Positions 12,327 through 24,524 of a stretch of 64,000 bases of DNA are shown here, piece after piece. A model generated the notes under the pieces. The model searched no databases and had not been told where the DNA came from. It saw only the letters and a program-made list of their open reading frames with translations. Source of the DNA: Daedaleopsis sinensis. Its lineage: Eukaryota > Basidiomycota > Agaricomycetes > Polyporales > Polyporaceae. Both the position numbers and the translations under genes were made by a program. The stretch spans positions 4,030,001 to 4,094,000 of the forward strand of contig CM066301.1 of NCBI GenBank assembly GCA_033807695.1, read 5' to 3'. Numbering within the stretch: the first letter of the stretch is position 1; each line of letters begins with the position of its first letter.

Positions 12327-13547
12327 ATGCGCATCCGCCACACAGTATGCTCACTACACACAAGGTTGCCTCTCGAATTGCAGGATATCGTGTTCTCGTA
12401 CCTGACGCTGGTAGATGTCCTATCGTGGAGAAACACTGGCCGGAGAAGTTACGTTTCAGCAACGCTTTTCCTACGGCGGCGCCTCCAAGTTCTGCTCGCA
12501 CCCTTCGTCCCCGACACCACGTCTTTTCTCGGCGAGATTTTTCGCCAGCGGGCTCTGATAAGCGGCATGCTCGCGCTAGCATTCGTGATCGTCGATCGGG
12601 ACGTGAAATTCTCCATCGTCGACGTATACGCTCCCGACCTACTGTATCCCGCACTGGTAACCGCGCTTCACGCTATGTTTTATGAACGCCTGAAGAGCGT
12701 TACAGTCGTGTCCACCCTCTACGCATCATCCGTCCGAGCGGTTGTAGAGACGACTACATTCCGGTTTCACAGCGGTCGCGCGATTTCCGTGCATCGTTCG
12801 TCGACCTGGAGTCCGCTACTCGCGATATGCAGATCCCCTTCCTCGCTGTTGTTCAACTACGTCTCCCGAACATCATTCGGTTGTGCTTATCCCACCCTTA
12901 CCCTGCGCCACCGGGGCCTACTAGCGGATACCGCACTCTACCATGCACTGTCTCAAGACCTATACTCCATGAACGCTCTCGCAGAACAAGGCTTCAACGT
13001 CTCGTGGTCTCCTTCACGGTTCGCGAAAGAAGACCAGATCGCACGGCGCCTGCGATTGTTGAACCCCACGGTCTCCGTGGACCTGACGGTCGACGTGATC
13101 GCGTCGGAGCTTCGTTCGGACAGCTTGGACCGCCCAGTTACGCATACTAGGCGATTCCGTCCCATATGGGGTGCCCCACCCTTCCACGCGCAGCACACTT
13201 GGTCGTTCCTTCAAGGCACGCAGCAGTGCTTTAGCAGTCGGAACATGTGTCCACAACAGGTTCGGTTTTTTGGGGATGCATCATCGCTCGTCGACTTCCT
13301 GGATCCGATGTCAACCGATCGGCAAGAGCTCGAAGAGAAGTGCATGCCACCGTATGGAGCCGTCGTCGCGTGGAAGCTGTGCAGTTCCTACCGATGCGGC
13401 GGTGTAATCAAGTGCGGCCCCATCGAGCCCAATGTCATGCTACTCGACAACGGCTTTGTCCACCTTCCGGCCTTGAGCGGGAAGAACCGTTTCGACAGGA
13501 GTAACGGGCGGCACCACCCCCCTATATACCTGTACCACGCGTATTAA
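12327..13547 (+). CDS. F-box-like / pseudo-nucleotidyltransferase family protein, copy 2
   Basis: A single open frame of 406 codons starting MRIRHTVCSLHTR. An F-box-like segment follows (LPLELQDIVFSYL, VLSWRNTGRRS), then LLAPFVPD, and ISGMLALAFVI...VDVYAPDLLYPALVTAL. That last part aligns without gaps to SGSVALKYFL...LDIYVPDHMFDQFVEAV in copy 1, but the GS pair has become GM and the first acidic residue is gone, so it should not be a working nucleotidyltransferase. Shared downstream blocks with copy 3 at 24.5 kb are SPLLAICRSPSSLLFNYV, SFGCAYPTLTL, VSWSPSRFAKED, RYFGD-type (RFFGDASSLVDFLD), and PYGAVVAWKL. It is intronless over this span and lies opposite in direction to copy 3. Confidence 0.72.
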   Translation: MRIRHTVCSLHTRLPLELQDIVFSYLTLVDVLSWRNTGRRSYVSATLFLRRRLQVLLAPFVPDTTSFLGEIFRQRALISGMLALAFVIVDRDVKFSIVDVYAPDLLYPALVTALHAMFYERLKSVTVVSTLYASSVRAVVETTTFRFHSGRAISVHRSSTWSPLLAICRSPSSLLFNYVSRTSFGCAYPTLTLRHRGLLADTALYHALSQDLYSMNALAEQGFNVSWSPSRFAKEDQIARRLRLLNPTVSVDLTVDVIASELRSDSLDRPVTHTRRFRPIWGAPPFHAQHTWSFLQGTQQCFSSRNMCPQQVRFFGDASSLVDFLDPMSTDRQELEEKCMPPYGAVVAWKLCSSYRCGGVIKCGPIEPNVMLLDNGFVHLPALSGKNRFDRSNGRHHPPIYLYHAY

Positions 13548-15002
13548 GCCCTACCGACATGCAAGACCGCACCCGATCGGAGTACGTTGTGCACAGGACA
13601 CTGCAATCTGTAAGCAACAACCGTACGTCGTCGTGTGCCCTTGTTCAGTGATCGCCATATTGCACTACAGGCCGATAGGATGCAGAACAGCCGTGGCACG
13701 CCATAGAGTACTCTGCATATCCATACATGTACATCGAATCTCTTGAATCTACCCGAAGACGACACCTTAAACGTCACGAAACTCAAGACGAAGCGTCCGG
13801 TTAGAAATTGATGAGGCGCGTTGACCACCAGACCGGTATGCATATGGTATCCTCGACGCACAAACTATGCTCGGCCTTGCATTCGCCTTATCAGCGGCCC
13901 TCCGGCTGAACGATGTAAGAGCGAGCGACGACCTTCAGTATGTCTTATCACTCAATATTGCGCACATGTTCTGGCTTGGCAACATGTAGATGGAGAAGGC
14001 ACCGTGAGGGGAGGTGAGGGGACGGGCCTATAGGGTCTCCACTGGCAGTGTCGACTAGTGCAAAACTTGTGAGGAGGTATCGAACACAACGGCAGGAGTC
14101 TTTCGATTTATTGTATCGTGACCCTTATGTCACAGCGACGTGTCTCGTGTTGTCGGCAGTAGCCACTACATGCCATGGCCACTTGATCTGATTGTAGGCC
14201 AACGCACGACGACAAGCGCGTCATAGCGTGTATAGCAGCTGTGTATAGCAGACGTGATCGGCAGGCGCCGCTGATGTCGTCATCGGGACGGGCTGCAACC
14301 ACACGCTCGTGCGTCTCTGCCTTCACCAGACTTTCTCTTATCAATCCTCGGCGTTCGTTACAGCAGCGGCACTCTGAGTGTCGTCTCATCTCACCCCCCG
14401 CACGGATAGCCACGGACGGGCATCGCATCGCCTTCCGATGCTACGCACGAGAAATAGGCGCACCCGATACCCTGAGCGCAAGGTGTCCCGGCGGAGCCTC
14501 GGAGTCCCGAAGAGGAGAAACGTAAGGGTAAGGACAATAACAGTACGAAGGAAACACTTACTACAGTCTACGATCCTCCAGCTAAACATGCACCCGTGCA
14601 GCTCGAGCGGATCGCACCCTTGGTGTCGCTAATGTACTGCCAGCCGACTCGCTTGTGATCATCTGTTGCTTTCGAAAAAACGGGTCGACTAGGAGGGGAC
14701 GGGCTGTTGAAGACATGCAGATCAACTGAGCCGGAAAAGCACAGCGCGGAGTGGACATCGAATACGTTGTCTGCACACGTTAGGAAACGATACCAGTCTC
14801 GGTGCGTTCGCGTGACTCTTGAACAGTCCATGGCATCCGATGACAACAGACTCCAGCTTCGGCACATCCCACGCCGTTCTTGCATCCATTACGGCGCATC
14901 CGATTACTTACGATCGGCCTGCACACATCCACACTGCGAATCCCGACACTGCACAATCAACTCCTATTCCAGCTCTACGAAGTTGTGTCCTCTCGCTAAC
15001 CA
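13548..15002. other. 1.45 kb without an assigned gene
   Basis: Open frames occur on both strands. A minus-strand piece at 13861-13700 (TGRFVLSFVTFKV) faintly resembles the ISFT/LLEC block of the unknown genes at 4.0 and 28.0 kb, but it is too short to call. Upstream exons of the piece at 15.0 kb may lie in 14.8-15.0 kb. Confidence 0.3.
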
Positions 15003-15251
15003 GGGTTTATCCTCGCGTATTCCTGTCTCTCCGCCCGTGATGTCGTCCGGCAGGTCTCTGAATATGTCAATGAGACGTGGCTCCGGTACGTTTCTCCCAA
15101 GGGTCCATCCAAGTCCGAGGACTGGCTTCTCATCCAAGCATCATCGCTCTCGCGGCAACGGGACCTCATTCAACACACCCCCCTCGTGAATATGCCAGCA
15201 TGTACACGTGCATCGCCTGCATTCATACCTCAAACATCGAGAAACGCATGA
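15003..15251 (+). CDS. Probable internal exon of an unrecognised gene
   Basis: After a good fungal acceptor with branch-point-like sequence (gctaaccag) an open frame of 82 codons begins with no ATG. It reads GFILAYSCLSARDVVRQVSE, then YVNETWLRYVSPKG and SEDWLLIQASSLSRQRDLIQ, a normal-looking amphipathic protein. The TGA at 15249-15251 may be real or may lie in the next intron; a further open frame (to 15729) with low-complexity, Arg/Ser-rich sequence could be the C-terminal exon. No family is recognised. It lies downstream of, and convergent with, the Rep/helicase gene. Confidence 0.4.
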   Translation, partial: GFILAYSCLSARDVVRQVSEYVNETWLRYVSPKGPSKSEDWLLIQASSLSRQRDLIQHTPLVNMPACTRASPAFIPQTSRNA

Positions 15252-15928
15252 TCGGTACATGGCACACCGATCCGCAAGGATGACATGTGAACCTGCGCGC
15301 GAAGTGAGAAGAGGACGAGCTGAAGAAACACAACGGGACCGCACGACTCCGCTTGGGGCATCTGGGGCTACGGAGTCGGAACTGAGTGGGTGTCTTACGT
15401 CGCTTGCCGGTCGCATGTCCATGTATCCAGCGAGACCGCCCTTTGTGCCCCGACCCATCGAGCTAGATGCGAATTCCGAAGGCAGGAGAGAGGCCAGCCT
15501 CGGAGGGCAGCGCGAACGGTCAGACAACGCGGACGAATTCTTGTCCACGCTCGCGAAGCCCGCGCCGCAAGGGTCTCGACACCGCGGCAGAACATCGCCC
15601 TTCGTCGAGGCAGGGAGCTTCGGGTCCGAGCAACAGGCTAAGAGGCGCACGACATGGTCTTCCTTGCAGACATTAATACAAACATGTTGGGGTACGTATC
15701 ACAACCGTGGCGTTCATAGCTTGCACTGAAGCACTATCCATCCAGGCGACATTGGTTCCTTACCCGCCGTCTTGAGCGGATCTGTGCCGCGACCTGCACG
15801 GATGGAATCCGACGCGACCGTAAGAGCAGTAACGTGGTAGCCAGTATATACATAAAGATTCCCCACTTCCAACACGACAATATATATTCGAAACCGAAAC
15901 GTACGTGAACGCAGCTCGAGACCGAAAA

Positions 15929-18900
15929 CTACAACAACCTATACTCCCTGCGGATATACGATGCCTTGCATATCGCATCCAGACCCTCCAAGCGGGCAAG
16001 TTCGTCTCTGAGATCGTGTCGCAAGTACGTATGTAATTTCTTCCTCGCAAACGGTCTCAGGATGCCCAACCCACTGACACTTTTCACCCTTGACAACATC
16101 ACATACACGCCCTGCAGGCTTCGAGCAGATGCAACATCCACTATCGCGCTACTCAGCGACCGCCCCTGTGACTTGTAGTCTGTGTAGCAGTAAGCAGGAA
16201 GGAGAGGCAGTTGGGTCCTATTTACCTGATACGCCTCTTCAGGTACCCCATCACTCGCCCGAGTGCGGACCCATCGGAACGTTACACGCACAGGAAATAT
16301 CGGGACGATGTCGTTATCCAGAGCCGGGATAACGCGACCGGAGCCAGGTATGTCTACGTATACAACCAACGGGTACCGAATACCACCTTCGACGACATAC
16401 CGAATATCCTTCACCGTGCCTATGGCTCCGTTCACCACATGGTGCGAGAAAGCCAGGTTCTCCTGAACCATAACACGCATACCTGGGAATAACTGGATTT
16501 TCGGGGGCGAGTCCTTCGTCTGCTTCCCTCTCAATTTCCAGATCAATTCTCGATCCGGAGACTCTACATCGCGCCCACCGATAGAGTCCCTGGCGTGGTA
16601 GGTATGGACATCACGGTCCAAGCAGCGGGCGTGCCTACGAAGTAGCAACGTGTTGATAACATCTCTCGGTTCCTTTAGACCTACAATCACTGGTGTATCG
16701 GGGAACGGGGTCGATACTGCAGCAACGTCGGTCATTGTCCTCGACACCACGCGCTCCGTGAGGAAACTGTGGTCATCCGCCTCACGCCGAAAAAAGGCGC
16801 CGTCACACCCTCCAATGCGGACCCGGTCCAGTAAGTGCGCAAATGTCTGATCCCCTTCTTGCCTTTGATTCTTCCGAAGGATAACAACATTTCGAACCGA
16901 ACGCCATATATACACTCCCTTCAACGCTAGCACACCGGACCCGGAGGACGAGGCAGCGCGGTGGGAACGAACGTCCGAAACCAACTCGTGGCTATACAAA
17001 GCAGGCACCCTCACGGGTTTCAACTGGCCAAAGTCGCCTGTGAAAATTACATTCACGCCTCCGAACGGTCTGTCGCCCGACGCCGCCGAGTCGCCCTTGG
17101 CTTTCTGGATACGGGCAGATATCTCGGCCAACGTCGTAGCACCTACCATAGACACTTCATCCAATATCAGATACACGACATGTTCCCATATAGCGAGCAA
17201 AGCGGACAAGTCCTTAGGCAGTGCCTTCGGTAACATGACAAGCGAATGGATCGTGTATCCTCCTATCAGAATCGCTGCAGCACCTGTAGGTGCGGAAACC
17301 AATACTTCCCTCCTCCTCCCCATCAAGTCGAACAACCGGAGTATGGCATTCACTACATGCGACTTGCCTGTACCACCGACACCGCCTATGTACATCAGCA
17401 ACTGCTCGTCCTCCCCGAAACAAATGTGTCGAGCGACTGTCTCAAACACCCTACGTTGTTCTTCGTTGGAGTCCAGACCAAATTCGTCACTGACTTGCTT
17501 TATGTACACTGTCCACTGCTGGGGCCCATCCAGCCCCTGATATAGATCTCCGCTCGAGGACGTTCCCGCGAGACGCGATGTATCGACGATGGCCGGATAA
17601 GGAGCGGAATTCGGTCTGCGCCGCTTCACAGGAGGCGGGACAGTTCTTTCAAATGTAGGTCGTCTTCTTTTGCGAATATCAGTCATCTCCTTCTGCTCAC
17701 TTTCTAGTGCTGCCATCTCCTCAGGCGTAACCTCTCTCGCAGTACCGTCCACGGACGGCCCGGCGAGATGTACCGTCAGAGGAAACCGTTGCTCTAGTGC
17801 AACCCTGGCTGGGAGACTGATGATCTGGTCGAGTTTATCTATCAATCGATGGTCCGGATCGTCCGCTTGAGGAGGATCAAATACAGCAATATCAAACAAT
17901 GGCTCATCAGCGTCCGCATTCAAGGCACCTTCAACTTCCCGGCGCATGCGCATTCGCTCTGCGGCGTCGAGTCTCGCCGAACGTTGCTCCTCTCTGTTTC
18001 GGTCCCTCACGTCTCTACATTCCGACAGGACGTTAATGTTCCCTACAATCCTCGCGAATTCCGGTGCGATCGACCCACTCTGCCTAACGTATGCATCGTG
18101 CCACGACTCACCCACTTCTTTCAGGTCCGCAGGGCTTCTCCAGGGTACGAATAGCGAAAGCACCGACTTCGACCAGATCTCCCTGTCTTGGTCGCCTGCA
18201 TCTGGCCTAGGTATCGCACTGCCGAGCAACACAGGAACGACCCACAGCACACGCCTACGTACCATATGTGTGTCGCGCTGTGGATGATTCCCAGTGAACA
18301 TGCCTCGCATCTGAGCAGGGCGTCCACGCCTCCGTCCTTCGGACCTACCACTTCCGCCACTCAATCGCGTACGCTCACTAGAGCACGATATCTTTTCCGT
18401 TAAACCGACAAACTGATACAGACACATACTATCAAATGGCTCGACATCCGGCCGCAACGAGTAGTCTTGTTCTTGACTCACCGCAGTGCATAAACCGTTG
18501 TCCAACGTCAAGAGCACCGTTTCGTCTGCATCCTCACGACCGGGCTGTTGATCTACAACACGTGGCTCGTCAACGCCGTCTAGATCGGCATCATCTTCAT
18601 CATGCCCTATGTCTAGATCAATTGCACCGTCGCCATCCACCCCGGGGTCACCATCCGCACCCGCAGGGCCTCGCTCAGTCAGCGCAGGGCTCCAATAATG
18701 ATCTATAATCTTCGTGAACTTCGTGAGGTACAGTACTCGAAACCGATGACTAGTGTAGTAGTCACCCCCACCTACCAGGTAACTCATGACCTGCTGGTGG
18801 GAAACCTCCATCCGGCTTAACATACTATTTACTACCGTGTTCATAGCGGATCGCTCGGCCGATGGAGTCCAGTCCGGATGCTCACCAAAGCGTACGTTGG

Positions 18901-21847
18901 TCCTCTGAATGGCGTGGGTCAACGCTGCCAGACCCAAGTGAGCTGGGATGGCTGCCTTTGTGATGTAGTCCGTGATGTAGTAAATAAGGGCCTTCGCGCC
19001 TTCCCCCGAACCAATATGCTTGACGTCCATGTTACATTTCATGAGAAACACAACTAGGTCATTATAGTTTGCAATCATACCGTGAAACCTTCTCAACATG
19101 ATCGAGCCGGTCTCGTCGTCAATCGCAGTGGCAGCTCGCGTAGAGCCATCCATTCTCATCCGACAGTTACCGTCAGTTCTTGCATCACCACGTCGTAGGT
19201 ACTTCCAGCATGTCTCCGTGTGCTCGTGCCAGTTATATCTTTCCACGAGAAGATTGACGTACGACTCATACCGTGCCGCGAAGACCGCCGGCGGCATGTC
19301 ATCGCACAACAACGGCCCGGTCACTGCGCCCGGATGAATGAAGCCTTCGCTTTCTGGCCGCACCGGCCTCTGCGGTGCGTCAGAACCGGAGGGAGGAGGC
19401 CCCGCAGTACCGAGGAATTCAGACTTGATGATGCTTTCCAGCCACGCGAACATTTCGGACTGGTACTGCTCAGATTCAACCATCATCCGCCTCATATCAT
19501 GGGGTGAAGGATGCCCATCGATCCAGATCAGCATATGACAATGCAGCGTACCTCGCACCTGACACTCCACGGTGCCGTAGTAGGCGGAACATTTCCCGAA
19601 GACCCCACATTCCGGTTTGTTGTATCTGAGAATAACATCAACGAAGAGGGTAATCATGACATGGAAAAACCTGGCACACGGACCAGGATTGCGCGCCACC
19701 AGCAGTCTCCGGTCCCACTCGTTCAGGACTTCACCTCCCTCCAACCTGGTCAAGTCGATGTCCTCGCCGGACAGAAGACGTACCAGCGGATGGGTCACGT
19801 CTGATGGATTGAGCGTGACAAAGAAAGCCGGGGTACCATGGAAGTGGACCAACGACCTGATTTCGTTCCGCAAACGTAGACGGTAACCGGTCGTACCAGG
19901 CAACTCCGTGAGCACGGCTCCCACGCTGCTCACCAACTGTAGCAGCTCTCGCTCGCGTGGACAATCACTACGATACGTAGGATTATTGCAAAACTTGTGG
20001 ACTAATCCATCCAGGAGAACCCGGTCTACCGACATCAACCGCTGGACGATGGAATGCTGCTGAGATGCCTTCACGCGAAACCGAATCGATTCACATACCT
20101 TCTTCTTTCTCATGATGTTGAAATACACGAACGCAAAGTCGCTATCTCGCTCGAATATGCCATGGTGTAACTGCAGCATATAACGCAATTGCTCTTCCAT
20201 CGAAACCGGAACCGCCCGATCCGGATGATGAAAACCTCCGATGCCCCACGGGTCTAGATGAGGGAACAGCCACGTCAATAGTTTCGAATTCTCAAAGTCG
20301 GGAACCACCCACTCCCCCGCCCTCGAACGCACAAACTTGCCGCGATTAAGACAGTGAGATAGAGCCCGCATCTTCATCTCCCGATAGCTATCAGGCGAAT
20401 CGTCACCCGCTGTATAGCCAACGCTCTCCATCAGGATCTCGGAGCCGACGGCGGGAACGTTCTCGTACGTGTTCCGAGTACTGTAGTCTTCAGAGCTTTC
20501 GTCCGTGACGATGCCTTCGTGCACGAAACCGACGTCCAGCGAGCATGGCACTCCGACACCGAGCTCCTTGTCTGGTTCTGACAACAGACCTTCCAGATTT
20601 CGCGCGCTGTAGCCGTGGAACTCGGTATCGCTCACGTAGTGCGCGTTCGATCCGACCAGAAACAATATGATCTTACGGACTGTAGATGGTCGGACCAAAA
20701 CGGGGCTGATCTTTCGGATAGTGTCCTTCGTAGGCATAGTCCTACCCACGAACACGGCACACGCGGCGTCCCTTACCTCGCTAGGCGGTGGAGGAAGGAC
20801 GGTGTGCAGGAAAGTAGAATCCTGGGGCATTATCACTACGTTCCCCTTCACGAAACGCTGTTCTGCCGACCGATCGCCGCCGGACCTCCGCCCACTCGAC
20901 AACTCGCTGAACCTGAAGGATACGCGGCTTGCTCTAGCCCTCGCGACCATGAGCCGATCGAACTGACTGCTCGACTGGAACGCAGCCTTCACGTCGTCTG
21001 GTAGGGCATCGTGGCCATAATACAGCCAGTTCGCGAGACACAGCCGCGGCATCCTCTTCTTCTGAACGAGATCCCTATCGCACTCGTGGCACACGGAGAT
21101 ATCCGCCCGTCGCCACGGATCTTCCATACCGACCGGGTCCAAGATTGCATGCTCGTACAGAGCCATGTCGTACCCACGAGGCAAACACCGAACAGGGAGG
21201 CTCCGATTTTGCAACAGTGTGAGGTCTACCTCGGAGCACGACACCATACGAGCAGCATCTTTCGAACACCTCCGTGCACACACCGCACATGCCTTGACAA
21301 CGAATGTAGAACTCCTCATCTGGTTCTGCCACTCACCTATGATTAGTTTCCGTGTGGCGTCGTTGATCGGTTGCATGAACGACCTGTCAAAACCGTCCAC
21401 CCCAGAGGCCCAAATCTCGCGCTTGCGTTGCACTGTGGGATGTGGCCTGACTTCCTGGAGCGGTGAAAATATCAGCGCCGTGCGTCCACATTTCTCAGAA
21501 CAACGATGGCCAAGCAGCTTCGCACGAATGTCCAGTAAACCGTCCCGTACCCGGTACTGTACCTCATGATACCGGGCAAGCTCGCGCACGTCCCCCCCGC
21601 GCCACAGGCTGAACATGTCAAACACGACAGACAGCGAGCTGCATACCAGGACATCGCCCGTGTCCATAGAAAGATACTGAACAGTGACATCCCCACGCAG
21701 AGGCACCAATCGAGAGAAACGGTGAGTGAAGTCCATCGACTGAGCCGGATCATCATTAAGACACAGACGGGATGTCCCATTCGATTCGCGCCGGAGCACG
21801 GCTACGAACACACAACAACATCCGTGAGCTTCGACATAGAAAGCCAT
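15929..21847 (-). mobile_element. Helitron-type Rep/helicase (DUF6570 - HUH Rep - Pif1), intact single frame
   Basis: One uninterrupted frame of 1972 residues. A cysteine-rich N-terminal part (CAVCARRC about 187-194, CHEC about 253-256, then KRMPRLCLANWLYYG) matches the DUF6570 domain that precedes Helitron-like Rep domains in fungi. The Rep part has PAFFVTLNPSD (about 673), the HUH motif in RGTLHCHMLIW (histidines about 769 and 771) and the catalytic-tyrosine motif YYITDYITK (about 956-964). The Pif1-family superfamily 1 helicase follows: Walker A GGVGGTGKS (about 1488), Walker B LILDEVSM (about 1560), FTGDFGQLKPV, and C-terminal DYKSQGRS and VMLSRVKS. All motifs for rolling-circle transposition are present and there are no stops or frameshifts, so the protein may be functional. 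I could not identify the expected TC 5' end or the hairpin plus CTRR 3' end, so element borders are unknown. Confidence 0.9.
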
Positions 21848-22640
21848 AAGTCAGCACACTCACCACAGAGCGAATCTCCACCGGACATTGTATGATCGCG
21901 GCCAGAGAGCATATCAACAATTGCTATGCGACACACCGTCAGTTAGATGCACAGATATAGTAAACCGCTTCAACTCACATGTAATCTCATCGGCCTCCAC
22001 CGGGAGATGGGAAGATCGGTCCGTGGCGAGGCCACTGGGGTCAGCTACAACGAACTCGTCAGGTCTATCACTAGTAATCACATGACGTGACATACAAACG
22101 ACCAGATCTGTCCCACCGGCAGACGACGAGAAAACGACGTCTGCAGAGAAATGAGCAATATCAGAATAGGTTGAAGACTCCATGAGTGGGTAACGCACCT
22201 GCAGCGCAACGAGTCATATATGCACCACACTCGCCGGCACCACGAAGCCGCCCATACGCGATCTGACCCGAGCTCCCGGAGATAGCGATCGGGAGTTGAC
22301 GCACGGAATCTCACTTTTCCAGCCACAGGAATGCAACGTCGAACATTGTCAGTGCTGACTACCCGGTGAACCGGTTATCCAACGAACCTGAACATTCTTC
22401 GTGCGTGCATGCATAGGTCGCCTGAAGCGCAGCAATGTCGAATGGTTCTCGACGTCCGCGCCCATCTTTGTCTCGCCACACCTCATACTACAGCCCACCG
22501 GAGAATTTGCTTCGTATATCGTCCGTGATCCGGTGCACATCAGCGACATACGTCCTCAGCTTGACGCTCCACGCTGCATAAGCAATCATCAGCTGCCTAT
22601 ACACATAAGACCGCCGCACCAAGACCCAGAAACGCAACCC
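21848..22640. other. Divergent intergenic region between Rep/helicase and RNR small subunit
   Basis: About 0.8 kb between two divergent starts. It must contain the promoters of both genes. The plus-strand frame is open from 22401 but the part before 22641 does not look like ribonucleotide reductase. No Helitron terminal hairpin was recognised. Confidence 0.4.
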
Positions 22641-23832
22641 ATGGACCAACCGTCACCGAACATGTCTATGAACCACGACGATGCCGATGTCATCCCACTT
22701 CTTCCATACCGGTCCCCGTATGTGCTGTTCCCGATAGAGTATCCGGCGGTACGTCCAACGGCATATCCGATGCTCCGTGCTCACTGCGCGCAGATATGGG
22801 ACGCATACAAACTTGCACAAGCGTCGTTCTGGAACGCGGATGAAGTGGATCTGGCCGAAGATACAGTGCAGTGGCGCACCCTGCTCAGCGAAGAGGAACG
22901 AGAATTTCTCTCGGTTATACTGGGCTTCTTTGCGGCCGCCGATGGGATCGTCTCCGAAAACCTCGCTCTGCGGTTCTGCAATGAGATCCAGATGCCCGAA
23001 GCAAAGTGTTTCTACGCCATGCAACAGGCAACGTGAGTGATGTCCGGTCCGACGTTATAGATGTTGACATACCACATCAGCGAGAACGTCCACGCGGAAG
23101 TCTACAGTCGTTTGATCCAGGAACTCATCGATGACGCCACGGTGCAGGCCAAACTCTTCCACGCCATCGAACTCCTCCCTGCCGTGAAAGCAAAAGCGGA
23201 ATGGTGCCTTCACTGGACAAACTCTACGAACCTCAGCTTCTCCACCAGGCTGGTGGCTTTCGCGATAGTCGAAGGAATCTTCTTTTCCTCCTCGTTCGCT
23301 GCCGTTTTCTGGCTCAGGGACCGGAACCTCATGCCTGGATTAACATTCGCGAATGAGCTCATCGCCCGAGACGAAGGGCAGCACAGCGACTTCGCTTGCC
23401 TCCTATACAATCATCTTCCCGAGAGGCTCACAGAATCGGAGGTCCACGACATGATCAAGGATGCCGTGCGGCTCGAGCACGACTTCTTTTCCAGTAAGAC
23501 ATGCATTATAGCCGATGCAACGATACGTACTCACCGGTTCTCATAGGCGCACTGCGTGGTCCTCTGACCGGATTGAATGTCGATATGATGCTCGACTATG
23601 TCAAGTTCATCGCGGACTACCTCCTCGCTCAGCTGGGGTATTCCGCCATATACAACAAGAACAACCCAGTCAGTACGCTGCCGCAAACGATACAACCAGT
23701 TACTCACGACGAGCGCAGTTTCCTTACATAGACAGGACGGTTCTTGACGTGAAGACGAACTTCTTCGAGCGGTCCGTTAGCGAGTACAGTGTCGGGAACG
23801 TGGCGCAGCGACATCCGGTCCACAAACAGTGA
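22641..23832 (+). CDS. Ribonucleotide reductase small subunit (class I, R2), four exons
   Basis: Radical-generating small subunit of class I ribonucleotide reductase. Exons 22641-23032, 23081-23493, 23547-23672 and 23732-23832 close in phase to 343 residues; introns are 48, 53 and 59 bases. Metal and radical sites are all visible: the first aspartate in EVDLAED, E and H plus the radical tyrosine in ENVHAEVY, the next glutamate in [10 protein letters not shown], and E and H in [30 protein letters not shown] and KTNFFER are also typical. I chose the ATG at 22641 ([11 protein letters not shown]); the frame is open further upstream from 22401 but that part does not resemble R2. The usual acidic C-terminal tail that docks on R1 (ending DxDF in eukaryotes) is absent: the protein ends AQRHPVHKQ, unless another exon exists. 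Pairs logically with the R1 gene at the left edge. Confidence 0.9.
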
Positions 23833-24524
23833 GGAGATCCACCCGATCGTGTCGAGAAACACTTGAGTCCAATGTACGATAGCTCGGATACGTTATAGAT
23901 GGAATGGCTGTCCAGTTCGTGCTCTAGCCAAGGCCCGCCGCAAAAAAAAACGGAAATGCCAGTAGACTCACATATATCTGCTAAACACCGTCGTTAGCTT
24001 GTACGTGGAAAACAAAGACACGCCGGTCGAGGAAGTACTCAGCTCGTCAACCAGCCGCCGCCCACATTCTATGGAGCAGACCTCGTGTGCTAAGCAACTT
24101 CAGCTATGCCCACCAGTAGTACTTGGTACGAGTCCCAGACACAGCCACGCGAACTTGTCCGTCAGCAGTCTGATACGGTAATCACGTGACGACTCACACG
24201 CACCGGCGAGGCTGGTTCAACATCATCAGTCGACGCGTCGACCTTGGAATGAATGACGGGCAACAGCCACAGACCTGGAGGCCTGATGCACCGTCCACCG
24301 AATGGCTAAGGATGATATATAGAGATAAGTCCCAGTCTCGACTGTACCCGACGTGTCATTCGTGAAACAAGGACTTCGGATACGTCAACTATACAAACTT
24401 CTCGCGCATGGTGGCTAACTACTACGCATACACAGTCTAATATACATCGCAAGTACGCCGCGCCGCACCAGCGTCACATCTAAATTTCAGCATCAAGCCC
24501 CAGCTCTTGAGGTAACCGACCAGT
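23833..24524. other. 0.7 kb without a recognisable gene
   Basis: Lies between convergent genes, so it should hold two 3' ends. No open frame over 60 codons with convincing content. A run of nine A residues occurs near 23942. Confidence 0.5.

Noticed and set aside
12304..12654. Minus-strand frame opposite copy 2
   Set aside because: The plus strand is a clear paralogue of copy 3, so this is an antisense shadow.
22401..22640. N-terminal extension of the RNR small subunit
   Set aside because: The extra 80 residues do not resemble R2, and the ATG at 22641 precedes a normal R2 start.
21848..22640. Helitron 5' terminus between the helicase and R2
   Set aside because: No convincing TC end or terminal hairpin could be picked out by eye, so no border is claimed.
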